Source: DATEHG01 sp035279705
Lineage (GTDB): Bacteria; Gemmatimonadota; Gemmatimonadetes; Gemmatimonadales; GWC2-71-9
Reading direction: 5' to 3'
NCBI GenBank assembly: GCA_035279705.1
Contig: DATEHG010000266.1
Location: 1 to 20,752 of the forward strand
DNA length: 20,752 bases
Positions 6,680 through 13,731 of this stretch are shown piece after piece (position 1 is the first letter of the stretch; every line of letters starts with the position of its first letter). The notes under the pieces were generated by a model. That model had not been told where the DNA came from. It ran no database searches and saw only the letters and a program-made list of their open reading frames with translations. The position numbers were made by a program, and so were the translations under genes.

Positions 6680-7561
6680 ATGCTCACAATGCTGCAAGCC
6701 GAGCAACTGCGCCGCCATCGTTCCCCTCCGTCACTCAAGCAGCAGTACCAGGCCTTCATTCTCCAGCGCATCGAGGCATACAAGAACAGCCTCGGGCGCG
6801 GCGATCTGCTCGGCATCGGCCAGGAAGCGGTGAGCGAGCTGGAGGCCACGGTCGAGGGCCAGTTCCTCCTCACGGAAGTGCTCATGCAGGACACGGTGGA
6901 TCGGCTGATTCAGCGCCGCCTGCGCCTGCCGTCCTATCGTCGCTGGTCAACCCAGTTCCGCGCCTTGCGGGTGGCCCAGCGCCAGCCGACGCACTGGGGC
7001 ATCGACGACCACTGCCCCATCGTCAGGCTGCTCCCCCTCATCGAACCGGGCGACAGTGCGCTCGTCATCGGCGCCGGCGGCGAAGCGTTCGCCTGCCTGC
7101 TCGTGGCCAACGACATGGACGTCACCTTCCTGGCCGACGAACTGGCGTGCGTGGAGCGGGTCGAGCAGCGGGTGGCCGGCGAGGCGCTCAATTCGGATTT
7201 CCTGGCGCTGGTGGCCGATCTTCCTCGCTGGATTCCTCCCTTCACCCGGCCTCATGCGCTGGTAGTGGTGGATGTGGCCGTGCTCGACCGGCTGTCGCAG
7301 GCCGATCGCCTGCTGGTCATCGGACAACTGCAGCAGTGCACCGATCACTCGGGAATCCACCTCCTCCTCCCCAGCCCCCACGCCCTGGCGCCGGAGGCGT
7401 TCCTCGGTGCCTACCCTGACTGGCGGCGGGAAGAGTCGCGGCCACAGCGGAGCCGCGGCAACCGGCGATCGGGTGGGCTCATCCTCGCCAGGCAGCTGTG
7501 CTCGAACGACACTGGTGCGATCGTGTCAGACAGCGACACTCGTCGAATCGCCAGAGGTTAA
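6680..7561 (+). CDS. Protein of unknown function with degenerate SAM-methyltransferase-like fold
   Basis: I do not recognise this 293-aa protein. Residues about 1-110 are charged and probably helical (SLKQQYQAFILQRIEAYKNSL; GQFLLTEVLMQDTVDRLIQRRL). Residues about 115-240 resemble a Rossmann methyltransferase core. ALVIGAGGEAFACLLVANDMDVTFLADE looks like motif I plus an acidic end of beta2. ALVVVDVAVLDRLSQADRL, then QQCTDHSGIHLLLPS, sit where motifs IV-V would be. The glycine loop is imperfect, and the C-terminal ~50 residues are polar and low complexity, so catalysis is doubtful. ATG at 6680 is preferred over GTG at 6668 because GGAGG lies 5 bases upstream. It has no functional neighbour; a 54-aa gene follows 107 bp downstream. 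Confidence 0.8.
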   Translation: MLTMLQAEQLRRHRSPPSLKQQYQAFILQRIEAYKNSLGRGDLLGIGQEAVSELEATVEGQFLLTEVLMQDTVDRLIQRRLRLPSYRRWSTQFRALRVAQRQPTHWGIDDHCPIVRLLPLIEPGDSALVIGAGGEAFACLLVANDMDVTFLADELACVERVEQRVAGEALNSDFLALVADLPRWIPPFTRPHALVVVDVAVLDRLSQADRLLVIGQLQQCTDHSGIHLLLPSPHALAPEAFLGAYPDWRREESRPQRSRGNRRSGGLILARQLCSNDTGAIVSDSDTRRIARG

Positions 7562-7630
7562 GTAGTTGTAAAATAATCAGATAAAGTGCTGGTCCCGGCG
7601 GCACGATCGCTGCCCTTTCAACGGCGACCG

Positions 7631-7649
7631 AGGGTGGGTGGTCCACCCT
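7631..7649. other. Dyad in the leader of the 54-aa gene
   Basis: AGGGTGG (7631-7637) and CCACCCT (7643-7649) form a perfect 7-bp inverted repeat with a 5-base loop. The alternative register GGGTGGTCCACCC is a 13-base palindrome. It lies 19 bases before the small gene's GTG. It could be an operator or an mRNA hairpin; the sequence does not decide. Confidence 0.45.
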
Positions 7650-7668
7650 GAGTTCGCCGGAGCGCATC

Positions 7669-7833
7669 GTGACCAGTCTGCCAGTCGTCGTTGCCGAGAG
7701 CCCGCTTGGAATCGTGATCCAGAATGGGCGGGGAAACCCGCGCGGAACCGCCATCTGGGCCTACATGTGGGCCGCTGACGAAGAGGAGCTGCCGCACTGG
7801 CACGACGTCGTTCCGCGGGAGCGCGCGGCCTGA
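7669..7833 (+). CDS. Small hypothetical protein, 54 aa
   Basis: This short frame begins with GTG at 7669, 6 bases after a good Shine-Dalgarno GGAG (7659-7662), and ends with TGA at 7831. The product (MTSLPVVVAESPLGIVIQNG...) has a hydrophobic start and a Gly/Asn/Arg turn. A conserved-looking core WAYMWAADEEELPHWHDV, rich in aromatic and acidic residues, follows, then a basic tail. There is no signal peptide or membrane span. A textbook terminator starts 22 bp after its stop, which supports a real transcription unit end. I do not recognise the family and propose no function. Confidence 0.6.
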   Translation: MTSLPVVVAESPLGIVIQNGRGNPRGTAIWAYMWAADEEELPHWHDVVPRERAA

Positions 7834-7855
7834 ACCACGGCCACGCCAGCTGACA

Positions 7856-7885
7856 CGCCGCCCCCCAATGGGCGGCGTTTTTTTT
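7856..7885 (+). terminator. Strong intrinsic terminator
   Basis: CGCCGCCC (7856-7863) pairs perfectly with GGGCGGCG (7870-7877) around the loop CCCAAT. Eight T residues follow directly (7878-7885). This is the clearest rho-independent terminator in the window. It closes the unit containing the 54-aa gene, and possibly the 293-aa gene, before tdh. Confidence 0.92.
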
Positions 7886-7950
7886 GTCGGCTCCAGAACA
7901 GTCGGACCCCTCTGCCCCTCGCTCACCGCCAGCCCCATATTTCCGCCCCT

Positions 7951-9009
7951 ATGCCCATCCCAACTACCATGCGGGCCCTGGTCAAGACCAGACCGGGACC
8001 CGGAATGTCGCTCGAGCAGGTCCCTGTTCCCCCCGTCGGTGCCAATGAGGTGCTCATCCGCGTGCATCACGCGGGGGTCTGCGGCACCGATCTCCACATC
8101 TGGGAGTGGGATGCGTGGGCGAGCGGCCGACTCAAGCCGCCGGTCGTCATCGGCCACGAATTCGCCGGTGTCGTGGCCAGTCTCGGGCCCGAAGCGGCGG
8201 CCGCGGGCCTCCTGGCCGAGGGCGATCCGGTGACCGCCGAGGGCCACATTGTCTGCGGCGACTGCCTTCCCTGCCGGACGGGTGACGCGCACGTCTGCCG
8301 GCGGACCAAGATCATCGGAGTCGACCGCGACGGCGCCTTTGCCGACTACATCGTGATGCCGGCCTCGAACGTGATGAAGCTGGACGGGATTGCGACCGAG
8401 ATCGGCGCCGTCATGGATCCCGTGGGCAATGCGGTCCATACGGTGCTCGCCGGACAGATCCCCGGCAGCGCCGTCCTGGTCCTTGGCTGCGGTCCGATCG
8501 GCTGCTTCGCGGTGGGGATCGCCCGGGCGGCAGGGGCCTCGATGGTCGTGGCGAGCGACTTCAACCCGCGCCGCCGCGAACTGGCCACCGCCATGGGTGC
8601 GCACCTCACCCTCGATCCGGCCAAGGACGACGTGGTGGCCCGGGTGCGGGAACTCACCGGCGGCAATGGCGCCGATGTCGTCTGCGAAATGAGCGGCCAC
8701 CCGAGCGGGCACCAGCAGGCGCTCGAAGCGGCCCGCCTGGGGGGACAAGTCAATTTCCTCGGCACCCCGAGCCGCAGCACGGAGGTGAACTTCGCCCGGG
8801 ACGTGATTTTCAAGGGGCTCACGCTCTATGGCGTCACCGGGCGGCGGATGTATGACACCTGGCAGCAGATGTTCCGCTTCCTCCGGGCCGGCCAGTTTGA
8901 TCCCCGCCCGGTGATTACTCACCGTTTTCCGCTCGACCGGATCGGCGATGCCATCCAGGTCATCAAGGACGGCCAGGCGGGCAAGGTGATCCTGGAGGTG
9001 GCGCGGTGA
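7951..9009 (+). CDS. tdh: L-threonine 3-dehydrogenase (zinc-dependent, MDR family)
   Basis: This enzyme oxidises L-threonine to 2-amino-3-ketobutyrate with NAD+, the first step of threonine conversion to glycine and acetyl-CoA. The protein is 352 aa. The catalytic zinc site includes Cys in AGVCGTDLH and HE in IGHEFAG. The four structural-zinc Cys lie in CGDCLPCRTGDAHVC. The NAD site is VLGCGPIGCFAVGIARAAGASMVVASDFN with the acidic residue typical of NAD preference. An in-frame ATG at 7969 gives MRALVKTRPG and would place the catalytic Cys at residue 38, as in E. coli Tdh. Neither ATG has a Shine-Dalgarno sequence, so the start is open. Coupling to kbl supports this assignment over other MDR dehydrogenases. 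Confidence 0.95.
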   Translation: MPIPTTMRALVKTRPGPGMSLEQVPVPPVGANEVLIRVHHAGVCGTDLHIWEWDAWASGRLKPPVVIGHEFAGVVASLGPEAAAAGLLAEGDPVTAEGHIVCGDCLPCRTGDAHVCRRTKIIGVDRDGAFADYIVMPASNVMKLDGIATEIGAVMDPVGNAVHTVLAGQIPGSAVLVLGCGPIGCFAVGIARAAGASMVVASDFNPRRRELATAMGAHLTLDPAKDDVVARVRELTGGNGADVVCEMSGHPSGHQQALEAARLGGQVNFLGTPSRSTEVNFARDVIFKGLTLYGVTGRRMYDTWQQMFRFLRAGQFDPRPVITHRFPLDRIGDAIQVIKDGQAGKVILEVAR

Positions 9010-10205
9010 GCGAGTCGCTGAATACCCGGATCGAGGCCGAGCTCGCGAAATTCCGGGCGGACGGGGTCTACAAGCAACTCAACTATCTGGACAGCCCCAT
9101 GGCACCGCGCGTCCGGATGGAAGGCCGCGGCGAAATCCTGGTCCTTTCCTCGAATAACTACCTGGGCCTGAGTAACCAGCCCGAGGTTGTGACTGCGGGC
9201 CGGGCTGCCCTCGACCGGTTCGGCGCGGGCACGGCTTCCGTCCGGTTCATCTGCGGCACATTCACCATCCACCGCGAGCTCGAGACGGCGCTGGCCGGCC
9301 TCGTCGGCACCGCCGCGAGCCTGAGCTTCGTGAGCTGCTGGAATGCCAACGAAGCGGTCCCCGGCACCCTCCTCGGCGAGCAGGACCTGGTGCTCTCGGA
9401 CCAGCTCAATCATGCCTCGATCATCGACGGCGTGCGCCTCGCCAAGGCGATCACCAAGTGCCAGACCGGGGTGTACAAGCACGGCGACCTGTCCGACCTC
9501 GACGCCAAGCTCGCGGCTGCCGGCGATCGGCGGCACAAGCTGGTGATCACCGATGGGATCTTCTCGATGGAAGGGTCGATCGCGAACCTGCCGGACATCG
9601 CCGATATCTGCCGGCGCCGCGGCGCCACCCTGATGGTCGACGACTCGCACGCCACCGGCGTCCTCGGTGCCACCGGTCGCGGCACCGCCGAACATTTCGG
9701 CATGCTGGGGCAGGTGGACATCATCACGTCGACACTCGGCAAGGCGCTGGGCGGTGCCGCTGGCGGTTTCGTCGCCGCCTCGGCGGCGGTCTGCGACTAT
9801 CTGACGCAGCGGGCCCGGCCGCAACTCTTCTCCAATGCTCTGCCGGCCACGGTCGCCGCCAGCGCGCTGGCCAGTGTGCAGTACCTGGTGGCGCACCCGG
9901 AGCGGGTCGCCGCTCTCCAATCCAACGCCCGCTATTTCCGGGAGCAGCTGCTGGCCCGGGGCTTCAAGCCGTTGCCCGGGGACACCCCGATCATTCCGGT
10001 CATCCTCGGCGAAACCGCCAAGGCCATCGCGATGAGCGAGATGCTGCTGAAGGAAGGGGTCTTCGTCACGGGGTTTGGCTACCCCGTCGTGCCCCAGGGG
10101 GAGGCACGGATTCGCTGCCAGATCTCCGCCGCCCACACCCGGGACGACCTGGATCAGGCACTAAACGCGATAACTCGCATAGGGCAACGACTTGGCCTTG
10201 TGTAG
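9006..10205 (+). CDS. kbl: Glycine C-acetyltransferase (2-amino-3-ketobutyrate CoA ligase)
   Basis: This 399-aa PLP enzyme of the alpha-oxoamine synthase family cleaves 2-amino-3-ketobutyrate with CoA to glycine and acetyl-CoA. Motifs are NYLGLSNQPEV near residue 55, GAGTASVRFICGTFTIHRELE, the PLP-binding DDSHATGVLGATGRGTAEH, and STLGKALGGAAGGF with the Schiff-base lysine at about 246. The C-terminal part (FVTGFGYPVVPQGEARIRCQISAAHT) is complete. The GTG start overlaps the tdh stop (GTGA), so the two pathway enzymes are translated together. This pairing favours Kbl over BioF or HemA, which share the fold. Confidence 0.96.
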   Translation: MSESLNTRIEAELAKFRADGVYKQLNYLDSPMAPRVRMEGRGEILVLSSNNYLGLSNQPEVVTAGRAALDRFGAGTASVRFICGTFTIHRELETALAGLVGTAASLSFVSCWNANEAVPGTLLGEQDLVLSDQLNHASIIDGVRLAKAITKCQTGVYKHGDLSDLDAKLAAAGDRRHKLVITDGIFSMEGSIANLPDIADICRRRGATLMVDDSHATGVLGATGRGTAEHFGMLGQVDIITSTLGKALGGAAGGFVAASAAVCDYLTQRARPQLFSNALPATVAASALASVQYLVAHPERVAALQSNARYFREQLLARGFKPLPGDTPIIPVILGETAKAIAMSEMLLKEGVFVTGFGYPVVPQGEARIRCQISAAHTRDDLDQALNAITRIGQRLGLV

Positions 10206-10505
10206 AGAGCCGGTTTCGGCATCCGTTCGGTTTCACCCCATCGCCCCCTGCACGGACCTCAAGTAGTTTCGTAGTTCCGCCCCCCAAGGCACGGCAGCCA
10301 AAGGGGCTAGGGCACTCTGACCCTTTGAAATTGGGGCTCGCATTTTTGCCCCGTTTTTCCTATCTTGAGGGTGTACGGCCGGGGCGTTCCGGGCCACGGA
10401 ACCACCTCGGCCCCTCCTTTGCACAGCACACTGCACGATTCCGCTTCACCGAATGTCGGGCCTGGGTCCTGGAGCCCGGTGCCAACCTACGACGGAGGAA
10501 GTCCG
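10206..10505 (+). other. Intergenic region between kbl and the outer-membrane protein gene
   Basis: This 300-bp stretch has no convincing gene. It holds a terminator-like hairpin (10333-10358) and a small hairpin GTTCCG/CGGAAC (10386-10402). GC-rich leader sequence follows, ending in the GGAGGAAG ribosome binding site of the next gene. A frame open from 10365 runs into the next gene, but its first 47 codons precede an obvious signal peptide and do not look coding. No clear -35/-10 pair was found; TATCTT at 10361-10366 is the only -10-like hexamer. Confidence 0.5.
10333..10358 (+). terminator. Probable intrinsic terminator after tdh-kbl
   Basis: GGGGC (10333-10337) pairs with GCCCC (10348-10352) around a 10-base loop, and TTTTT (10354-10358) follows. 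The stem is short (5-6 bp) but GC-only. It lies 128 bp after kbl, which is rather far, and may overlap the promoter region of the next gene. Confidence 0.5.
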
Positions 10506-11174
10506 ATGCGCCTGCTCAGCCGTTCCCTGCTTGCGCCCCTGGCCATTCTGGTCGCGACCACCGGTCCGGCGCAAGCGCAGAAGGGAACTGACTCGTTCAA
10601 GTGGTACATCGGGCCCCAGGCCGGTGTGATGTTTTACAAGACTCAGAACCAGACCACCGCGACGGCCTTCACCGCCGGCGGTCACATCCTGGTGACGGCC
10701 AAGCGGACCGGCCTGCTCATTTCCTACGATCAGGCCTTCCGCAACAACAACGTCTCTTCCATGGCCGATGCCAGCGCGCCCAGTGGCGTGCGCAGCGTGA
10801 CGTTCAACAACGTCGGCCGCCTCTCATTCATGCTGCTGGCCATGCCGGTCCAGACCCACTTCCAGCCGTTCATCGGGGTCGGATTCGGAATCATGCGGAC
10901 CGTGAAGAACTATCCGGACAATACTGGCCTCACCACCGCCGATGAGGTGCAGGCGGCCAAGGACCTCGCCAGCCATGCCGGGAGCTACGGCTTCGGGTCT
11001 GCCACCCTTGGCTTCCAGGTCAGGGCAGGCCCTGTCGCGGTTTTCGGGCAATACCAGATTGCTACCGGCCCCGACAACAACAAGCTGCTCGTCGGTGCCA
11101 ATCACACCGTCATGGGCGGTGTCCGGATCAGCCTGGGCTCGGCCCGGGAAGATGTGGGTGGGCTGGATCGCTGA
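10506..11174 (+). CDS. Outer-membrane beta-barrel protein
   Basis: This 222-aa protein has a clear Sec signal peptide (MRLLSRSLLAPLAILVATTG, cleavage probably after AQA before QKG). The mature part alternates hydrophobic and polar residues in short stretches typical of small barrels: KWYIGPQAGVMFYKTQ, HILVTAKRTGLLISYDQAF, FQPFIGVGFGIMRTV, YGFGSATLGFQVRAGPVAVFGQYQIATG and HTVMGGVRISLG. Length and pattern suggest an eight-stranded barrel. ATG at 10506 was chosen for the signal peptide and the GGAGGAAG sequence 4 bases upstream. The gene stands alone with a structured leader before it and a hairpin after it. Function beyond membrane location is unknown. Confidence 0.85.
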   Translation: MRLLSRSLLAPLAILVATTGPAQAQKGTDSFKWYIGPQAGVMFYKTQNQTTATAFTAGGHILVTAKRTGLLISYDQAFRNNNVSSMADASAPSGVRSVTFNNVGRLSFMLLAMPVQTHFQPFIGVGFGIMRTVKNYPDNTGLTTADEVQAAKDLASHAGSYGFGSATLGFQVRAGPVAVFGQYQIATGPDNNKLLVGANHTVMGGVRISLGSAREDVGGLDR

Positions 11175-11198
11175 ACGGCAGGCGGGACACGCAGTCAG

Positions 11199-11237
11199 CG
11201 GGGTCGGAACAGCGATGTTCCGGCCCCGTCGGCTTTT
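11199..11237 (+). terminator. Probable bidirectional terminator between convergent genes
   Basis: A stem of about 13 bp (11199-11211 with 11216-11228, one T-G wobble) closes on the tetraloop GCGA. TTTT lies at 11234-11237 after a 5-base spacer. It separates the barrel gene from the convergent glycosylase gene, whose stop lies at 11237-11239. The T-tract is short, so efficiency is uncertain, but the stem is strong. Confidence 0.65.
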
Positions 11238-11818
11238 CAGGGACGTGACAGCCAGGGGCTGCCGACTTCGGAGAAGCGGAGCGGCCAGTCGGCTGCCTTG
11301 GTGATGCCGATGCGGATGCCGGTTGCGATCGCCGGAGGATTGGCCGCCCGTTCAAGGATGACCGCCGAGGAGGCCATGGCCTTGCCGTCGAGCGCGCGAG
11401 TGATCCCCAGCGCCTGACAGAGCTTCCCAGGACCGTTGCAGAGCAGCCGCTCCGCAACTCCCTTGCGCCGTCGCCGCATCAATCCTTGGCCCTCGAGGGG
11501 TTCGAGAGCCCGGAGCAGCACCGCCGAACCGTGTCCTCGCGGTCCGCACACCAGGTTGGCGCACCAGTGGATCCCGTAGGACAGGTAGACGTACCAGTCG
11601 CCGGGGTTTCCGTACAGCGCTTCATTGCCGGCGTGCCGCCGGAGTCGATACCCGTGCGAGGCCGGGTCGTGTTCGCCAAGGTAGGCTTCGGCTTCCACGA
11701 TGCGGCCACTGGTGCGCACGCCACCCAGTATGGAAACGACGATGGCGCCCAGCAACGCGGGCGCCACCTGATCGGCTGGGCGTTCGAAGAATGCGCGGCC
11801 CAGCCGCCGAACCGCCAT
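11237..11818 (-). CDS. mpg: 3-methyladenine DNA glycosylase (AAG/MPG family)
   Basis: This 193-aa protein matches the AAG family, which removes alkylated purines such as 3-methyladenine in base excision repair. Signatures are FFERPADQVAPALLGAIVV at the start, then RIVEAEAYLGEHDPASHGYRLRR with the catalytic Glu. ALYGNPGDWYVYLSYGIHWCANLVC holds the DNA-intercalating Tyr and active-site His region. VLLRALEPLEG and the family hallmark LLCNGPGKLCQALGI follow. Length is normal for bacterial members. ATG at 11818 lies 6 bp after the stop of the upstream gene; a TTG at 11824 is a less likely start. It is probably co-transcribed with the NYN-domain gene. Confidence 0.94.
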   Translation of the reverse strand: MAVRRLGRAFFERPADQVAPALLGAIVVSILGGVRTSGRIVEAEAYLGEHDPASHGYRLRRHAGNEALYGNPGDWYVYLSYGIHWCANLVCGPRGHGSAVLLRALEPLEGQGLMRRRRKGVAERLLCNGPGKLCQALGITRALDGKAMASSAVILERAANPPAIATGIRIGITKAADWPLRFSEVGSPWLSRP

Positions 11819-11824
11819 CGACAA

Positions 11825-13609
11825 CTACTCGGCGGGCTTCTCGGCCTTCTTGCGCCCGCGCGGCCGGGCGGGACGCCTCGGGGCCGCAGCCTCGCCCTCT
11901 GACGCAGGCGGACGTGTCCGCTTGCGGGGCGGCTTTACCTGGGCCTCTGGCGACGGCTCCTCATCCATGCTCACCACCCCGACCAGTGGGATCGTGCCGG
12001 GACCCGACGCGGCCTTGGTCCCGCGGCGGAATCGAACTCCCGCGCGAGCGCCGGTATCGATCCTGGCGGTCGGCGCCGCGACCGGTTCCGGTTCCGGTTC
12101 CGGCGCAACGACAACCGGTTCAGGCTCGGGGGCGAGAAACGTCGGCGTGGCCGGCTCACTACGATGCGGCCGGGACTGGAGCAGCACGTCGGAGGCGCGG
12201 GGCTCGATTTCGTAGGAGTCCTCGCCCAGCTGGCGTACATCGGCCAGTTCGGCGTCATGTACCTGGCGGAGCAGCCTGAAGAAGCGGGTGGGCTCCAGCA
12301 GCGGGTCTGGCCGCCCGTGCAGGGCGAACATCCGGTTGCGCAGCGACTCGTGCGGCACCGGGCTGGGAAGCTCCGCGAGCGCCCGGCGGAGCAGGTCGAA
12401 GGCCGCCGCCAGGGTGAGGCCCGTCGGCATTCGTGCCGGCGCCGCCTCTTCGGCTGGCTCGCGCTTGGCAGGCGCCTCGGCCGGAGCACTGGCGGCTGCC
12501 CGACCGCGCCCCCTCCCCCTTCCCCGTCCACGGCCACCACGCTCGGCCTCGCGGGCGGGTTCAGCTGCCGCGGCAACCGGCGCATCGAGCGGCGCCACCT
12601 CGAACTGGCCGTTGTCCATCTTGACGACGCGGAGCAACCCCTTGTTCCCGGCCTCGACGACGAACTTGCTGAACCGGTTGAAGCCGGCGTTGCGCTCGTC
12701 GAAGTTGGCATCGATCTGCTGCATCACCTGCTTCAGCCGGTCGGACCGCATGACGTCACGGTTGCGGGCCATCTGGCCTACCGCCTCACGGGCCAGCTCC
12801 CAGGGATCGCGCTGAACCGAGGGAGTGTCCGTTTCCTTGGTGAGGCCGGCCAGTTCGCTGTAGGAGAAGTACTCGTCGCAGTTCTGGATCAGCAGGTCAC
12901 TGGCCGACTCGCGGATCCCGACGCCGATCACGTATTTGCCGTATTCCTTGAGCTTCATCACGAGCGTCGAGAAATCGCTGTCGCCCGAGAGCAGGATGAA
13001 GGTCCCGATGTCCGGGCGGGTGAAGACGAGTTCGACCGCGTCGACCGCGAGCCGGATGTCGGTCGCGTTCTTCTTGTTGGTGCCGATCGCGGGCGCGGAA
13101 ATCATCTCGATCGACGCTTCGGTCAGCGGCGTGGAGTACTGCGGATAGCGGCGCCAGTCGGCGTAAGCCCGGCGGACCGTGAGCCGGCCCTTGATGATGT
13201 CACTGCCCAGAAGCGTCTTGAGCTCCTTGGTGAGATCCGAGCGGATCCCGAGAGTGACGTTATCGAAGTCGATCAGGAGGGCGACGTGGGAGGTGTGCGG
13301 CGGCAGTTCGGGCGTACGCGCCTGAACCAGATGGGCCTTCGGCATGCAGAAAGGACTCCGGTCGCGCGGCGGCCGGCCTTGGCGCGGCGGTTCCGGACCC
13401 GGCCGGAACTGCAAGCGCACCTCGGCGGGCCGTGCGGGACCCGTGGGGGCAGGAGAATCGATCGGTTCCGTCCCCCGGGGGCGTTCGGCTCGCGCGGCCC
13501 ATGGCCGCTCCGATGCCTGACTCGCCCGCACCTGCCCGAATGTGGCGGCAGACGGAACTCGGGTGAACTGGGGTCCGGCGTTGGCGCCGATCGGCCGGAC
13601 CTGCCCCAC
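11825..13609 (-). CDS. NYN-domain (LabA/DUF88-type) putative ribonuclease with OST-HTH domains
   Basis: This 594-aa protein has a NYN/PIN-like nuclease domain at about residues 108-265. The acidic residues lie in LLIDFDNVTLG (Asp114, Asp116), NATDIRLAVDAVEL and ILLSGDSDFSTLV, so the active site looks intact. An OST-HTH/LOTUS-type domain follows (RSDRLKQVMQQIDANF...GLLRVVKMDNGQFEVAP). An RG-repeat linker, a second OST-HTH-like segment (TLAAAFDLLRRALAELPSPV...), PEPEP repeats and a Lys/Arg/Ala tail come after it. RNA binding and cleavage are expected from the domains; the target is unknown. The GTG start at 13609 has a strong GAAGGAG site 7 bases upstream. ATG at 13345 (MPKAHLVQARTPE) would remove an 88-aa disordered Pro/Arg-rich extension and has a weaker GGAG. 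Confidence 0.88.
   Translation of the reverse strand: MGQVRPIGANAGPQFTRVPSAATFGQVRASQASERPWAARAERPRGTEPIDSPAPTGPARPAEVRLQFRPGPEPPRQGRPPRDRSPFCMPKAHLVQARTPELPPHTSHVALLIDFDNVTLGIRSDLTKELKTLLGSDIIKGRLTVRRAYADWRRYPQYSTPLTEASIEMISAPAIGTNKKNATDIRLAVDAVELVFTRPDIGTFILLSGDSDFSTLVMKLKEYGKYVIGVGIRESASDLLIQNCDEYFSYSELAGLTKETDTPSVQRDPWELAREAVGQMARNRDVMRSDRLKQVMQQIDANFDERNAGFNRFSKFVVEAGNKGLLRVVKMDNGQFEVAPLDAPVAAAAEPAREAERGGRGRGRGRGRGRAAASAPAEAPAKREPAEEAAPARMPTGLTLAAAFDLLRRALAELPSPVPHESLRNRMFALHGRPDPLLEPTRFFRLLRQVHDAELADVRQLGEDSYEIEPRASDVLLQSRPHRSEPATPTFLAPEPEPVVVAPEPEPEPVAAPTARIDTGARAGVRFRRGTKAASGPGTIPLVGVVSMDEEPSPEAQVKPPRKRTRPPASEGEAAAPRRPARPRGRKKAEKPAE
12082..12103. repeat. In-frame hexamer tandem repeat (CCGGTT) in the NYN gene
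   Basis: The 6-base unit CCGGTT is repeated about 3.7 times without error. On the coding strand it encodes alternating Glu-Pro in a linker (PEPEPEP). A 6-base unit keeps the frame when copies are gained or lost, so linker length may vary between strains. Confidence 0.75.
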
Positions 13610-13731
13610 AACGGGGCTCCTTCACCTTTCAACTCCGGGTCAGCGGCCCGAACCGGGTCACCGGGCCCTGCACTCACACCGGGGTTGAAGGTCGACGCGC
13701 GCCGAACAGTAGTGGACTGACCCGCCCCCGG

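Noticed and set aside
10365..10505. Upstream extension of the beta-barrel gene to 10365
   Set aside because: The added 47 residues would precede an obvious signal peptide and ribosome binding site and overlap leader hairpins.
12164..13720. Long + strand open frame (518 codons) opposite the NYN gene
   Set aside because: It is antisense to the NYN/OST-HTH gene and has no domain or signal sequence. Its length is explained by high G+C at third codon positions of the real gene.
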